Position numbers and translations under genes: made by a program
Shown: piece by piece, positions 9,931 through 22,019 of the stretch
Position numbering within the stretch: the first letter of the stretch is position 1
Layout: each line of letters starts with the position of its first letter
Notes under the pieces: model-generated
What the model was told of the DNA's origin: nothing
The model's database searches: none
Seen by the model: only the letters and a program-made list of their open reading frames with translations
Source of the DNA: Bagarius yarrelli
Taxonomy: Eukaryota; Chordata; Actinopteri; Siluriformes; Sisoridae
Direction of reading: 5' to 3'
Assembly: GCA_005784505.1 (NCBI GenBank)
Contig: VCAZ01000126.1
Location: 392,001-456,000 of the forward strand
Length of the DNA stretch: 64,000 nucleotides

Positions 9931-11680
9931 CGATTTTTACCGGATCTTAGCTCACTTTTTCAGTATAAATCGAACGCATGAACAATTTTGCTTTAGTAAG
10001 ACGTCGAAATAAACACGAAGGTAAGAAAGATGCTCTTTATTCTAATTTTGGCGCAAATTAACCGATTTGTTTTATTATTAACGGTCTCTTAGTCCCAGGA
10101 TTGAGGACACCTGTAAGCCATAATCATCGCATATACTGGAGGCACCAGCAACTCCAACTCCATCCACAAAAAAATGTAAGTAAAATTAGACTAGATGTTT
10201 TTTACTCAAGAGCAACTTAGCTCCACCAAATCATTTGTGTTGTGGATCTTCCACGTTAAAAATGGGACCTTAAATAAAATTTGCATCTTAGTTTAATTCT
10301 CGATTCTGATTGGTTTGTATAAACCCACTGTTCCTAATACCTCATTGTCCCTATGGTAGAAACTGATACAGGCACTTGATCAGTAAATACTTATTTAAAT
10401 GTGCATAATTAGTAATAGACTGAAATTTTAAATCAATTGTAATAGTTGACAAGATGAAATTTCATTTGTTGTTGATTTCATGTCCTATTTGTAACCTAAA
10501 AAGTTTTTTTTATGCACCCGAATGACTGTGCATGTCTACAGAAATTATGCCTTTTTTTTATTTTAACAAAAAGTGGCAAGATATTTGATGTACATTTTTA
10601 TACTAAGCTGTGACTTATGAACATTGCAAAAAAGTGCAAAATTTACCACAAGAACATTTCTTTCTCATATATGATGTGATCGATGGATTGCATATGAAAG
10701 GATCTGCTTTTATCTGCCTTAAAAATGTCTTAAAACAGCTGAATATAAAATCTATGACCTTTATGTTAACCTGTGTTGAGGTTAACATAAACGTAGCTTT
10801 TTACACACGCATCAGCAATACACTACGTCGCATCCTGCATTCGCTCTAATTAAGACATGTGAACCTTCAACCATGTGACATAGCGCATCGTTTCCCATAC
10901 GAATCCCACGCAGTAAAAAAGCCTGTTACGAACCTTAAGGTCGTCACATCAATAGTAAGAGTCGACGTTACTTTTGTTTGCTACCGAAGCAGGTTACGCA
11001 CTGATTTTTATTCTCTTCTGTTCAAGATGCAAACTTTTCAGCGTATTTCTTAAGAGAAGTCAGGTACATTTATAAAGTGCAGTGCGGAGAGATTGCATAC
11101 ATTTAGACGAAAACAAATGAAACATGCGTATCAAAGTAAATTAAAAAAAATAATATGACTAGTACTAAAATGTTCAACCTAATGCAGCGTTTAATATCAT
11201 TATTAGTTTATTGTTACCAATAACAATATAAAAACATAAATTATTATATTATATAAATAAAGATAGGAAATGTTAATTAGATTACCTATAACGCATTAAA
11301 CATGAATAGTTAAAAGCTAAAGGAAATCAAGTAGAAAGAAAAATAAACCAAAACACTAAAACTTTAAAGTTTAGAAATAGAGAAAAGGGGAAATAGTTGA
11401 AATGATATAATAGTAATGTGAATTTAAATGTAATAAAAATATATTTTGAGATATGATTTTATCTATAACCTTTTAAAATTTATACAAAACATTAGCATGT
11501 TTCTCGCTTTCAGTAGTAAATGTAAGAAAACTGACAGGACGATGATGTTTATATGCGTTGACTTGGTCTGACGAATAGAGTTTTATGTATTTTATGTGTA
11601 ATTACACTCGCAAAAATTGTTGTAGAAACAGGAAAACAAGAAATAAAATTTAAAAAAAAAACTAAACTAAATTTCCGCTT
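9931..11680. other. AT-rich spacer, nothing recognised
   Basis: Long AT-rich stretch, especially 11100-11680. Short frames at 10610-10849 and 10859-11053 have no domain. A phrase near 10303 ('gattctgattggtttgta') resembles another near 27815 ('aaatctgattggtcag') and may mark a decayed dispersed repeat. Confidence 0.45.
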
Positions 11681-11689
11681 ATTTGAATA

Positions 11690-11935
11690 AAAACTTAATC
11701 TCCCCAGATAAACTAAATACAGGTCTTGTTGCGGTTTCTCCTATAATCCAATCGGCCTGCTATTTAATATTCACCGCACACCAGTACATTTAAATTAATC
11801 GAGATGCCTGGACTTCCACTAGGACAAAGTGCACGATTGAAGGGCTCGCTCCTAAAACGCTGCATTAGCATCCGCTCTTAATTAGCAGACATCACAGTGA
11901 GCAGCGCATCAGCGATTAAGTCATTAGGATTAAAA
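11690..11935. promoter_or_regulatory. Strong candidate enhancer-like block
   Basis: After a long AT-rich spacer the sequence becomes complex. Notable words are 'ataatccaatcggcctg', which contains an inverted CCAAT-like core, 'ttaaattaatcgag', 'gctgcattagcatcc' and 'cttaattagcagacatc'. Several TAAT/ATTA homeodomain cores fall within about 150 bp. No frame is open. This is the texture of vertebrate conserved non-coding elements. Conservation itself is not shown here. Confidence 0.4.
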
Positions 11936-12161
11936 AAAAAGTAAAGAACACTGGGACTGTAAGGACAAAGGAATCGATATTTTGTGTAATCTTTTAGGTA
12001 TTAATAATGTAAACATCACTGTAAGTTATGAGGACGAGGGAGGGAGGAGCGGAGATGGGGTCCAGACTGAGACTTATTGGACAGGGAGAGAGAGTTTATA
12101 AAATTGTTATTAAAGTATAATTTATAGTGACAGGGATGGGCAAGCTGAGACGTATCGTTCC

Positions 12162-12216
12162 GTGTGTGTGTGTGTGAGAGAGAGAGAGCGAGACATTGAG
12201 AGAGACAGAGAGAGAA
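12162..12216. repeat. (GT)n(GA)n compound microsatellite
   Basis: About 15 bp of GT is followed by imperfect GA repeats with CG and TT interruptions. Confidence 0.9.
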
Positions 12217-12374
12217 AGTGTGCTTTACACATTGACATTAGAGATTTATATTGAATCAAGTCTTATTATATACTAAGAGAATTAGACCGCTTAAGGGGAA
12301 AGACGTTTATTTTGAACACACAGCGAAATAAGAGAAAGAGAATGAGAGAGAAACTCAATCTCTACATCTCGCCT

Positions 12375-12860
12375 ATAATAAACGAGCCTGGAATCAGATC
12401 ACTAATCATGCACTTAGCACTCATTATGAATCTGCTGCTGCGGCTGCTTTCGCCTGCAGTTCATTTAAGAAGCCAAGACGCATTAGATCATCACGCTTAC
12501 ATAACGTGACTTATATAACGGTGGACTGAAGAAGAAAAGCCCTTTCAGGCTTACGCTGAGGTTATGAAACCCCTTGGAGAGATTCATGCCTCTTGATGTT
12601 AAGGACCAGAAAGTGAGGGAATATAACTTCTTCTAACAGGCTGAAGTTCCCCTGAACCTGTCTAATGGCAACTTTGTGTATATTGATTATGTGGAGCAGT
12701 CTCAGCGTCCCCAGCAATGAAAAAAAAAACACAAGGCAATTAAATCAGAACAAATATTTTAATCTGCAATCCATAAGATGACCTGAAATTGCTTTTGGGA
12801 CAGCTGGCGGTTCCTGACGGGGCTCTAATTGAGTACTTTATTAAAGCCATGTACGAATAG
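12375..12860. promoter_or_regulatory. Candidate enhancer-like block
   Basis: Complex unique sequence in two parts split by an A-run at about 12720-12729. The first part contains 'aatcagatcactaatcatgc' and 'gcctgcagttcattt'. The second contains 'gggacagctggcgg', an E-box (CAGCTG), and 'gctctaattgagtac'. A short plus-strand frame (12312-12509) has no domain. The regulatory role is inferred from motif texture. Confidence 0.35.
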
Positions 12861-13857
12861 AATGTAATGTATTGATGCAACATAATAATAATCCTATAGA
12901 TAAAACCTTGCAGATATTACTAGTGTCAAGTGCAACACTAATATACACTCGACAACCACTTCATTAGTAGTACCTGTGCTCCTGAAGCATGCAGCGCTAC
13001 ACAAAGGAACTTGATTATTTACACCAAACATCAGAATTATGGCTTCAAATGATTGGCTGTCGGTGCACCGACTGGTTTGTGTTTCCAAAAAATCATATTC
13101 TCAAGCCTTTTACAACTGTGTAAGTTTGAAGTAAATGGAAATACATTTGTCTCAGTAAAACAGTCGCTGAAATAGTCAATCTGTACAACCGTGACGAGAA
13201 GAAAAGCATGTAAATATTTTAGAATCTTCAGCAGGATAAGTAAAAAAAAAAAATGTTTCAACTCGTAAAAAGCCTCCCAAAGTCTTATATTGTATTACAA
13301 TCACATCAGTAGTCAAATTTTATTTGTTTTGGCTTTACAAATGCAGTTCATCCAAAGATGTTGACAAAACAGTGACAAAAACTTGCCCCGTTGTTGTGTC
13401 TACTAAACCTTTTTGTCTAGAATGATATTTTTTTGCCATTTTTCTCTAGTAACCAGACTTAAGAATAGAGTGTGATCGGGATCCTTAAAGCAACAGTCAG
13501 TGTAGCTGTTAATCTAATAGATACAGGACGGAAATAAAATCATTATAATAAAACTAGAAAAATGTTTAACAGACAATAAAGCACAAGTAATGTATGACCT
13601 TATTAACAACAGTAATAATTAAACAATAATTACAATAATCAGCTGAATTAATACTCACCTCAACATGATGCGATTATTACTATAGGGAAAATAGAGTAAA
13701 GAACTAACCCTAACTAACATGTGTGAGTCTAGTATAAATTTATATGAGACTAACGAACAAATTACTAAGTAAATATTAGGACATTATTGATATAGTTGAA
13801 ATTAAAAATGCATCTGTTTGAATCTGTAATATAATTTTTATATATATATTATCATCA
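12861..13857. other. Unique AT-rich spacer, nothing recognised
   Basis: No gene. Two overlapping minus-strand frames (12894-13088 and 13037-13261) translate to unremarkable peptides. Confidence 0.45.
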
Positions 13858-13865
13858 TTTGGTAC

Positions 13866-14506
13866 CAGTGGCGTAGTGTTGGCTTTTGTTCAGGGCCTTT
13901 TGTAAGCCCCAAATCGTTAATATCTGTTACAGCTAATGCAGCTATATGCAAATAATGTGATAATTATGTATGCCTCATATTATATGGCGTTCGGAGCCTC
14001 TGTGTTTAAGAGCTGCCTTAGTAAATCAGAACATAGAATCATTCTGTGCCCCTTTAATCATATTAAAAAGTAAACACGACCAACAAGTTAGCTGCTCATA
14101 GCTGCAATCTTTGTAATAGGGTGCAAAAACTTGAATAAAGTCTTTATGTGAGTCCTGCTTTTTTTAATTATTTCTTATGGATTTCAAAAAGTGAAAAAAA
14201 AAAAACATTTTCAGTAGATCGGCAAGATCTGGTGGTGAAGTTTCACTTTCATACTCCGGAACGAGAAGGCGGGCTGTCAATGAATGTCAAAATTTAACTG
14301 GCTGATGATTCTGTCACTAATACTTATAACAAATCAGATGTAGCATTTTTGCAACAAAAGGCATGAGCCCCAGACCATTATAAGGGTGGGATTGTCCAGT
14401 TTGACATGGTTCAACACTAACAATGGGAAATCTTCTGGACATTAAACTAATAAAAATAAAAAATACACAAAAAGGGCGAGCAAAGAGCTCAGCTGTCCCA
14501 CCACTG
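13866..14506 (-). mobile_element. Non-autonomous hAT-like element, old copy (641 bp)
   Basis: On the minus strand the element begins 'cagtggtggga', matching the start of the element at 25971 ('cagtggtgggc'). It shares internal phrases with that copy, for example 'gacagaatcatcagcca' followed by a 'gacagcccgcc' phrase, and 'ccagatctt' further on. The plus-strand left end is 'cagtggcgtag', giving an inverted-repeat core CAGTGG. Flanking 8-mers 'tttggtac' (13858-13865) and 'gttggtag' (14507-14514) agree at six of eight positions, as expected of an aged hAT target-site duplication. No transposase frame survives. Confidence 0.7.
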
Positions 14507-14514
14507 GTTGGTAG

Positions 14515-15015
14515 CAAGTGTAGACTGATGCACAGTCGTCAACCATCGATAGTTTTATCTCAGCCAGTTTAGAATCATTTTATGATGTCTTTAAAAATTC
14601 CACTGTATCACTAGTACATGCTCTGGGTGTCATTATTTATGATTACATTGATTAGTTTACGATTTGTTCAAGCCTTAACTCATCATTAATCTATATTCGA
14701 GTAAATATTTATTCAGTCCAGAATTCTTTATGGTTTGTGTCATGTGCATCTATGCTACCAGACACAGATTTTATAATAGCAAAACTGCGAGCATTGAGCC
14801 CAGACAAAAGACAAGTAAAGAAAATAAAATAAAAAATAATCTTAGTCAAACAAGTGACACAGTACCGTTATTGTAAAAAAAATATATAATAATTTAATAC
14901 AACTCTGAAAATCAGTACCCTCGATCCAAATACTGCTAAACTTGATTTATAATGAGGCCTGTTGTATTTGCATTCAGACACATTTTCTGCTTCCCACAAA
15001 GCAAAAACCTTATTG
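14515..15015. other. AT-rich spacer, nothing recognised
   Basis: Low-GC unique sequence with A runs near 14830 and 14875. No gene. An octamer ATTTGCAT is at 14966-14973. Confidence 0.45.
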
Positions 15016-15019
15016 TCCA

Positions 15020-15400
15020 ACAGCTACAGCAAGGGACAAACAAAGCACTATAGTGGAGACAGAATCAAATACAAATGCTAACATTGCCTTTTCCCTGAAG
15101 GCTGTTTGGCAATAAAAGCAGAGACCTGATTTTCATTCAGATAGCAAGCTCGCCCGTATTGCTCCGTGCTCCTCGGCCCTGCTTTACGGCGACAGACGGA
15201 TGCGTGCTGATCTTCCCGTGGTTCTCTGGGATTCTGGGCTATTTCCTAAGCCCGGCAAAAACAACACTGTGCATTGTATTATTGTGTTATTTCCTCCCTG
15301 TGTTGATTTGGGTGGAAATGAACGTTTGGAGAAGGATTTGCAAAGACATCCCGCAGCCGAGCTGTGTAGCAAGCAGTTATTTTTATTATTACTTACAGTA
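15020..15400. promoter_or_regulatory. Candidate regulatory block with overlapping short frames
   Basis: Unique complex sequence, GC-richer from 15150 to 15360. Frames of 107 and 79 codons on the plus strand and 75 codons on the minus strand overlap here. None has a recognised domain. The 107-codon frame has a hydrophobic run but nothing family-specific. I favour a non-coding element and leave an unrecognised exon open. Confidence 0.25.
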
Positions 15401-16085
15401 CATAGTCTCATTGTTAATAGCCAAGTTAACTTATGCTAGATTGGATACAAAAGTTTGCGTCCCTGTATGGTTTTTGCGTTGATGTGCATCACTGGAACAA
15501 CCTTTTCAAAAGATGGCTCGACTTTATACTTTCAGGCTCCAGACTTGATCTAAAGAAGATATATGGCATCTTTGACATGTCACGAAGAATGTGTAGGAGG
15601 TGGACTGCTGAGGTCGGATGTTACAGGAAGATTTAAAAGCTTCTCTGAGAATACAAAAGACTTAGTTGGAAAGGCATCAATGTTCAAAAAGCTTAAAATG
15701 CTCAGTTTAAACAGCATGATGAATTCATCCCACAAATGGCCGAAAAAACGGAAAGGTTAGATGAGTTAACAATAAACAAGTTAAAGTGTATTATCGCACA
15801 ATTCTGCTCTATGGGATACAAGATACAGTCTACCTCTCTGATCATACTGTCAACTGAAAATCAAATCACAGATTTAGATGAATGCATTTGTCCTCATATT
15901 TGACTGAGATTTCTTTTCAGGAGACGTTTATAAAGATGAGTCTCCAATATCCATTTCTTTAAGTCTAATCTAAAAAGCAAATCGTCTGGCGTGGGTGGTA
16001 TCTTGGCTCAATTTTGAATAAGGATCTTGGATGAAGGACCTCCTAAAAATATTAGGTACAGTCAGCTATTTTTTCAACTGTTAAT
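15401..16085. other. Unique spacer, nothing recognised
   Basis: Short frames at 15433-15636 and 15563-15760 have no domain. No repeat family seen. Confidence 0.4.
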
Positions 16086-16470
16086 GTGCTAGGTTGTTGT
16101 ACTGAAGGTCATGGGATTTAAGGCCCAGCACTTCCATGCTGTTATTCTTGGGCTTTTGGACAACCCTTTTTCTGATGGAGACATTGTATCAGGGCCGAAA
16201 AAAAAGAGCAGTCCAATTTTGGTGCTTAGCCTCAAGAATGTTTGCCTTAAACCCACAGGATTGTTGGGTCAATTTCTGCATTTTGTTTCTGGTCTTTGTA
16301 TTTTCTCCCTAGTCCAAAGACGGGCTTTTTAGGCTGTTTGATATCTCTAATTTCTCTGTAGTGTGCAAATATGTACCCTAATTGGTTGAAATCCTGTCCA
16401 ATGCCTTGTGGCCCAAGTCCCCTAAAATTGACAACAGGGTCGATGTGCCCCTGTGTCAGTTAAGAGCCAC
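16086..16470 (-). repeat. Heavily decayed copy of the 'ggagaacatgcaaactcc' family
   Basis: On the minus strand it keeps the order of the better copies. In plus-strand reading there is a 'ggtcatgggatttaaggcc' tail block, then 'ttctccctagtccaaagac', then 'tgtgcaaatatgtaccc', then 'ccaatgccttgtggcccaag' and a final 'acaacagggtcgatgtgcc'. Many substitutions make this an old copy, so the call is tentative. Confidence 0.4.
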
Positions 16471-16639
16471 GGAATCCTTTAACGGCACACCCCTAGGTGT
16501 TTAATTTCGTACTAAAATCACAGTCTAGATCGTCTCTGGTGTGCAAAACCACATGACGTGCTTTTCGGAACTATCGGCATACATTACTTTGACTGCTTTG
16601 CTGAGGAAGCATGCTTCTTTACTTTATATTAAAGACAGG

Positions 16640-16965
16640 GGGGATTGAGGGCAAAGTGGGACCTAATCAGTCTTCCTCTCTCTGGTTTAAAGTGTATGCT
16701 GCACGGATCAATTTGACATTGCATAAAAGTCAATCTGATCCTTTTTTTAAACAAATGGAATGCTGATTAATAATTCATTCAACCATTGATTCGATTTGAC
16801 CTTTGTGTCACCAAGCAGGTCAATTATCTTATGGAGGAGGAGGAGGAGGCCGGGGGAGAGAAATATGTAAATAGAAGCGTTCCCAGGATTCTATTAATGT
16901 ACAAAACACTCCCATTTATCATGATTACAGGCATGGAGAGACGAGAATTTTTTTTTCTAGGGGCG
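16640..16965. promoter_or_regulatory. Candidate enhancer-like block
   Basis: Complex unique sequence with 'gctgattaataattcatt' near 16761, 'caccaagcaggtcaatt' near 16810 and 'ttatcatgattacaggc' near 16916. It is interrupted by a short (GGA)n run at 16831-16849. No useful frame is open. Inferred regulatory candidate. Confidence 0.3.
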
Positions 16966-17911
16966 TTGACAGCACAATTCACTGTTTTTGACTATTAACG
17001 GCGGCCTTAGTAATGACGAAAAAAGAAAAAAGTTTCTGATTGTGGAGATGTCAGGGGATCTACGAGCCTGACCTGCTGCAAGATAGTCAGTAGCAGATCT
17101 TTGCCTTCTAAAGTTTTTCTAATGGAAGTTGAAGTCCAACCACCAAGCAGTGCAACAGCACCGTTTGCTTTAAATTCAATGGCATAAACCATTTTTTCTT
17201 TTTCTCCATGTCATATGAGCGATTGCATCAGTGTAAAACAATGGCAGGAAAAATAAAAACAAGCATGGATGTTAAAAAAAAAATCAATTCTGTAATGAGT
17301 TCCGTAATGAATCATCTCAGTTACATGTGTCTGCTCAATGAAAGCTGGGAGAGTATCAGCTATCAGCATATTTAATGAAAATGTGGCATCATAGACCACA
17401 CTAATGAACAAGACGCCGCTGTGCCGTCCCTGGACGATCGTGTTGACCAACTTTCAAGATCAAGCTGTGGATATGTCATTGTCCGAGTCGTTACTTACAA
17501 ACGTTCTTTATACTGACACACTCCATGAGTGGAATATGGCGGTACGTTTTTCTACAAGACGGGAATTCATAAATGTGAGGAAAAGTTTGGATTTGTAGCC
17601 AGCCATTTTTTATTGCAAGGATCTCACAAAAAGTTGAAAACATTTCTTAGAGATTCTGATCCATTTCTGGTAATTGCGCAATTCCTGCAGATTTTAATGA
17701 GTTGTAAATGTCCCTTATACCTTATCTCAATAGGGTTCTACTGGATTTAGACCCAGTTTCCTTAGAAGGTTGCTAAGGTTCACAGAACCCGTTGGCATGT
17801 TCATAAAGCCAGTTTGAGATGTTTACTTTGTGATAATACCAGTATATCTTTGTATTAATAGTCCCATAGTGTGCATTCACCACACCATTACACCACCCCA
17901 CCCGCCTGGAC
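16966..17911. other. Unique spacer, nothing recognised
   Basis: Several frames of 60-80 codons on both strands, none with a domain and each contradicted by overlapping alternatives. No repeat family seen. Confidence 0.4.
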
Positions 17912-18260
17912 TGTCAAGTCCCCTTTATTTATTTAGCCCTTTTGACCAATAGAAGTTGTGTCAAAGCAGCTTTACAGAATCAATAACAAAATACATTAAA
18001 CACTCACTAAAAACACTCAGTTCAGTTTAATTCATTTTTGTTAAATAATAGTCCCCAACTAAGCAAGCCAGAGGCAACGGTGGCAAGAAACCAAAACTCC
18101 ATCAGTGACTAAATGGAGAAGAAACCAGGTTTAGTCAGGGGGGCAGTTCTCTTCTGACCAGACCAACCAGCAGATTAATCCATGATACAGCAAAGCTTCC
18201 GTGGTCTTGTCCAGATGGCCGTCTAATAGACAAGGGCATCATTGGGAAACTGCCTCTGGA
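17912..18260 (+). repeat. Interspersed repeat, 'ctttatttatatagcgc' family, copy 1
   Basis: It begins 'gtcaagtcccctttattta' and continues with 'aaagcagctttacagaatc', 'aagcaagccagaggcaac', 'gaaaccaggtttagtcagg' and 'cagttctcttctgaccaga'. The copy at 48893-49075 shares the beginning, the 'aaagcagcttta' block and the 'ctctgaccagac' block in the same order. This is a common teleost dispersed repeat. The internal deletion in the second copy shows that both are non-functional fragments. Confidence 0.8.
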
Positions 18261-18393
18261 GCTTGTTGGCAGGTGACAAAAGAAAATTGTCTTTCAGACC
18301 ATTGGTTCCTAGATTTTCTTTTTGTAATTTTGATTGCTAAAGATTGCTAAAGATGATCAATTTTACAAACCAGCTTCTTTGCCATCATAACTC

Positions 18394-18475
18394 GGTGATG
18401 CTGCAGATCAAACCCACAATCCTCTGGTTATCAGTCCAACACCCTAAGCACTAAGTTGCCACTTTCCCCACATTT
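18394..18475 (+). repeat. SINE-like repeat fragment (3' part)
   Basis: Only the 3' part of the 'agcatttggcagacgcc' family is present: 'ggtgatgctgcagatcaaac', 'cagtccaacaccctaagc' and 'actaagttgccact'. The head is missing. Confidence 0.6.
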
Positions 18476-19265
18476 TCTTTTTATTACAACAAAAAACCCT
18501 TAATTTTATTACTTTTTTAATACTTGGCAGCTGGTAAAGTAAGTAGTCTCCATTAAACCCAGACGAGTACTGTGTTTATTTTTGTACATTTCCTGGACTA
18601 GGTTATTTAAGAGAGCAGCAATCAGTGATTTTCAATTAGATTAACGTCAAAACTCTTCATACTAAAGTGACCTTATATACAAGTCACATATAATTCATAT
18701 AATACAATTTACATTGTAATGCACATGGGTTATAATCATAATGTGCATGTGTGTCAGCGCTATAGGGATGCAGGTGTTGCTATGGCGATATAAGTTTGTG
18801 GTAATCTTGAAGACCTTGGTTCGTTGCTTGAGGAAAGTATGTGAATATTCAGCACTTGTTGGTAATTACCGGAACGTTACCTTAACCGAGAACGGAACTA
18901 AACTTTGCTAAGAAACTTTCTGATTCTGGCTTTGTGTAAACACACCATGTCAGCAGTTGGAGTCGTACAGCATCGCTGAATGAGACGGATATTTGTCATC
19001 CATTTTTCGCTTCTAAATAAACACATTTACGTTGGACTGCTGAGCTAGGCTTGGCTAGATTTGTTTTTATGGCTTTTATATGATTGTCCACACAGGCCGG
19101 TGCTTAGCTAGGGGGAAAAAAAGAGAACAATGCAGACTGGACAAAACCATCAGGATCCTGGCAAACTCGCTCACTTATTCTTCCTCCCTCCCTGCCTCCC
19201 TTTACATTCACATTCACCGTTACCTGAATAGTCAGTATTTATCTAAACGACGCAGGACATTTTAA
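18476..19265. other. Unique spacer, nothing recognised
   Basis: AT-rich unique sequence without gene or repeat. A 61-codon frame at 19080-19265 shows no domain. Confidence 0.45.
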
Positions 19266-19268
19266 TTA

Positions 19269-19289
19269 CCACACACACACACACACACA
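19269..19289. repeat. (CA)n microsatellite
   Basis: About ten CA units, followed by a second short ACCACACACA run. Confidence 0.9.
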
Positions 19290-19828
19290 TACCACACACA
19301 GGGAAAACATGTTTGCTCCATCTACTGGTAGAAACAGAAAGCCCTCCATAGCTGATAAACAAATTGAATTTAAAGTTTTTGAAGGATTTGTTCTGTTGCT
19401 TTCATTTTTTACTTCTTGTTTCTTTATTTAATACAAAAACCTTTTAAATAAATCCTCTTTCACAGTCTGTTGTAGTACGTGTAGTGGTGTACATCGCCAT
19501 GGAAAGGCTTAAAGCTGTTGTGCACTGCAAGCCTTTGCTCATAGCTTATTGATTTTTTTAATGAATAATTAAGGATTTAGACTTGATATTGCTTAAGAAA
19601 AATTGGGAGCATTTATTGCTTTGTGTATTAAAAAAGTTTTAGAAATCTTTTTTTTTTCTTTATAAACAGCAGATTAAACAGTTTTTAGAAAAGTCTGTTC
19701 ACTTAAGGCAGATAATCATAAAAATATTAATATTTAATTTTTTAGATATATTAATATACAGTATAAATATGAATCTATAATACTGGTGTTTTAGAAAATA
19801 ATCAACATCAATTTTATCATTTCTTTTT

Positions 19829-20200
19829 ATCTGTCTGTCTGTCGTTCTGTATGTATGTCTGTCTGACTGTCTGTCAGTCTATCCACATGTCTGTCTATCT
19901 GTCTGTTTGTCTGTCTATTTATTTGTCTGTTTGTCTATCTGTCAGTCTGTCTGTCTGTTACCTACCTACCTATCTATCCACCTGTCTATCTGTCTGTATG
20001 TATGTATGTCTGTCTGACTGGCTATTTATCTGCCTGTTTATCTGTCTGTCTGTCAGTCTATCTACATGTCTGTCTGTCTATCTATTTGTTTGTCTGTCTG
20101 TCTGTATATCTGTCTGTTTGTACGTCCATCTGTCCGCCTGTCTGTCTGTCTGTCTATCTATCTATTTATCTATCTGTTTGTCTGTCTGTCTCTCTGTTTT
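19829..20200. repeat. (TCTG/TCTA)n tetranucleotide array
   Basis: About 370 bp of interspersed TCTG, TCTA, TTTG and TATG tetramers. Because 4 bp and codon length are out of step, the array is open in several plus-strand frames and gives Cys/Leu/Ser/Tyr/Val-rich peptides (19851-20222, 20002-20214, 20066-20281). These are not genes. The imperfect units suggest an old array. Confidence 0.95.
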
Positions 20201-20746
20201 TTTTTGTCTGTTAATGATCTAATTATGTATTTATGCTTTTTTTTAATTGTCTATTCCGGAATCTACAATGCAACAAAGTGAACTGTCGATTTTTTTTCCC
20301 CTTGTTTTCATGTTTCTATCATTTTAAACCTCCAACAATTTAGAATTCTTCTGCTTCCTCTACGAAAGTAACCACGCGCAGCCTTTGCTGTTTGAGTGTT
20401 TGATAATGATTGAACTCTGTGGGCATCACAACAGGCAGTTCTGCGTGCGTTTGCAGCACATAAGCGCAGGAAAGAGGGCGGTATCTGGCTGCCATCGCCA
20501 CACTGAAAACAAATTGCTTTCTTTCCAGGGATTCAGTGAGGGTTTGGGAGCAGCGAGTGCGGATCAGAGCGCGTAAAGGAGGTGTAATAGGTTCCATGCT
20601 TGTGAAATCATAAACAGGATAGAAGCGGCCCGCAAGCGCAGGAATGCTCTCAGCCACTCTCAGTAAAGGCGTTACGCTTTAAAGCTCCACTATTCCGCAG
20701 ATAGATTGCATACACGCCACACTAAACTCTGCACTACAACTGCTAG

Positions 20747-20749
<3 letters not shown>

Positions 20750-20783
<34 letters not shown>
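20750..20783. repeat. (TC)n microsatellite
   Basis: A near-perfect run of about 17 TC units. It accounts for the Arg/Glu repeat tail of a minus-strand frame at 20743-20970. Confidence 0.95.
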
Positions 20784-20785
<2 letters not shown>

Positions 20786-21313
20786 ATTCCCCAAAAACTG
20801 ACATGTATTTCCCCAACTAGCCCATTTCCATTGCTCTGGCTCTGATCTTTACCCTTTGTAAAGCCTTGAACATTGATTAATCTCAGAGTCAGCACAGGTT
20901 TACCATCATAAAAAGTTCGCTTCAGACAATAGAAAAACATTGATGGCCACAGTATATTTCTAACTAGCACTATAATAGCGCCGTGTTATTAATGCCCAAA
21001 TGCCTTTGCTGGGCAGTTCATTTTTTTTTTTTTTTTTCATTGGTCGCAGATAAAATAAGAAATGGCGCAGCGTCGGCTAAATGTGTTACGTGTTCCTGCA
21101 GGGTGGCCACCGTTTTAAAAGCTCAAAAGCACCAGGAAGTTTATGCAGTAAAGCTTTTGAAAGTATCGAGCGGGTGTGTTAGCAGAAGAAAAAACAGAAG
21201 CTAAAAGCATGAGGTATCTGGCTTTTACACCGCATGGGCACTTGATAAATTCTTGTATGACCAATGAAAAATGTTGTAATTTGATTCAATACGACTCGCG
21301 TTAAAGGTCTTGT

Positions 21314-21509
21314 CATTTACATTTACAGCATTTGGCAGACGCCCTTATCCAGAGCGACTTACATTTATCTCTTATATACAACTGAGCAATTGAGGGTTAA
21401 GGGCCTTGCTCAGGGGCCCACAGTGGTGGCCTGGTGGTGCTGAGAATTGAACCACGTTCTTTCTGGTATCAGTCCAACACCTTAACCACTAAGCCACCAC
21501 TTCCCCCAC
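21314..21509 (+). repeat. SINE-like repeat, 'agcatttggcagacgcc' family, best-preserved copy
   Basis: This is the clearest copy in the window. The order is 'catttacatttacagc', 'gcagacgcccttatccagag', 'caactgagcaattgagggtt', 'ggccttgctcaggggccc', 'ggtggtgctgagaattgaa', and finally 'gtccaacaccttaaccact' and 'aagccaccact'. Full-length appearance and low divergence make it the best local reference for the other fragments. Confidence 0.9.
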
Positions 21510-21818
21510 ATAGACAGGAAATTATTGTGTGTATACACAGGAGTGCTTGCTGAAAAAATGAAACTAGAACTTTTTTGTACAGACTAATACTTACTAGGAA
21601 AGTACTTAGAGAAAGGTTCTGTGAACAGACATAACCGGAATCTTTCTCCAAGAACTTTCCTGCTTTTTTTTTTTAGGTCAATTTTATCCTCAGTGGAAAG
21701 AGTACAAAATATATTAACTTAAAATTAAAGATAAAAACCATCAGACCCCAAAATAAAATAGTTTTTAATTAAGCTGCTGCTTATACATACCAAACAGCGC
21801 TATTACATGCTAACTATT

Positions 21819-21830
21819 GCTAGCGCTAGC
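21819..21830. repeat. 12-bp perfect palindrome GCTAGCGCTAGC
   Basis: A self-complementary 12-mer within a stretch rich in GCTA/TAGC words (21800-21980). It could form a short cruciform but is probably part of a decayed TAGC-rich repeat. Confidence 0.8.
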
Positions 21831-22019
21831 ATTAGCAAGGGTCGTCATTACCTCATTTAAATCTAACACAATGGTTTTGTATTAGAACAATATGTAAATA
21901 TGCATAATCCCACAAATAATTATTTAAAACTGTGATAATGCTTACAAATGCTAATGCTAGTCTAAAATATTAGCTGATTTTTTAGCATTTTAGCAAATGT
22001 CTATGATATGACTACTGTA

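Noticed and set aside
19851..20222. Cys/Val/Leu/Ser-rich frames of 70-123 codons
   Set aside because: Products of the TCTG/TCTA array. Several frames are open at the same time, as expected from a tetranucleotide repeat.
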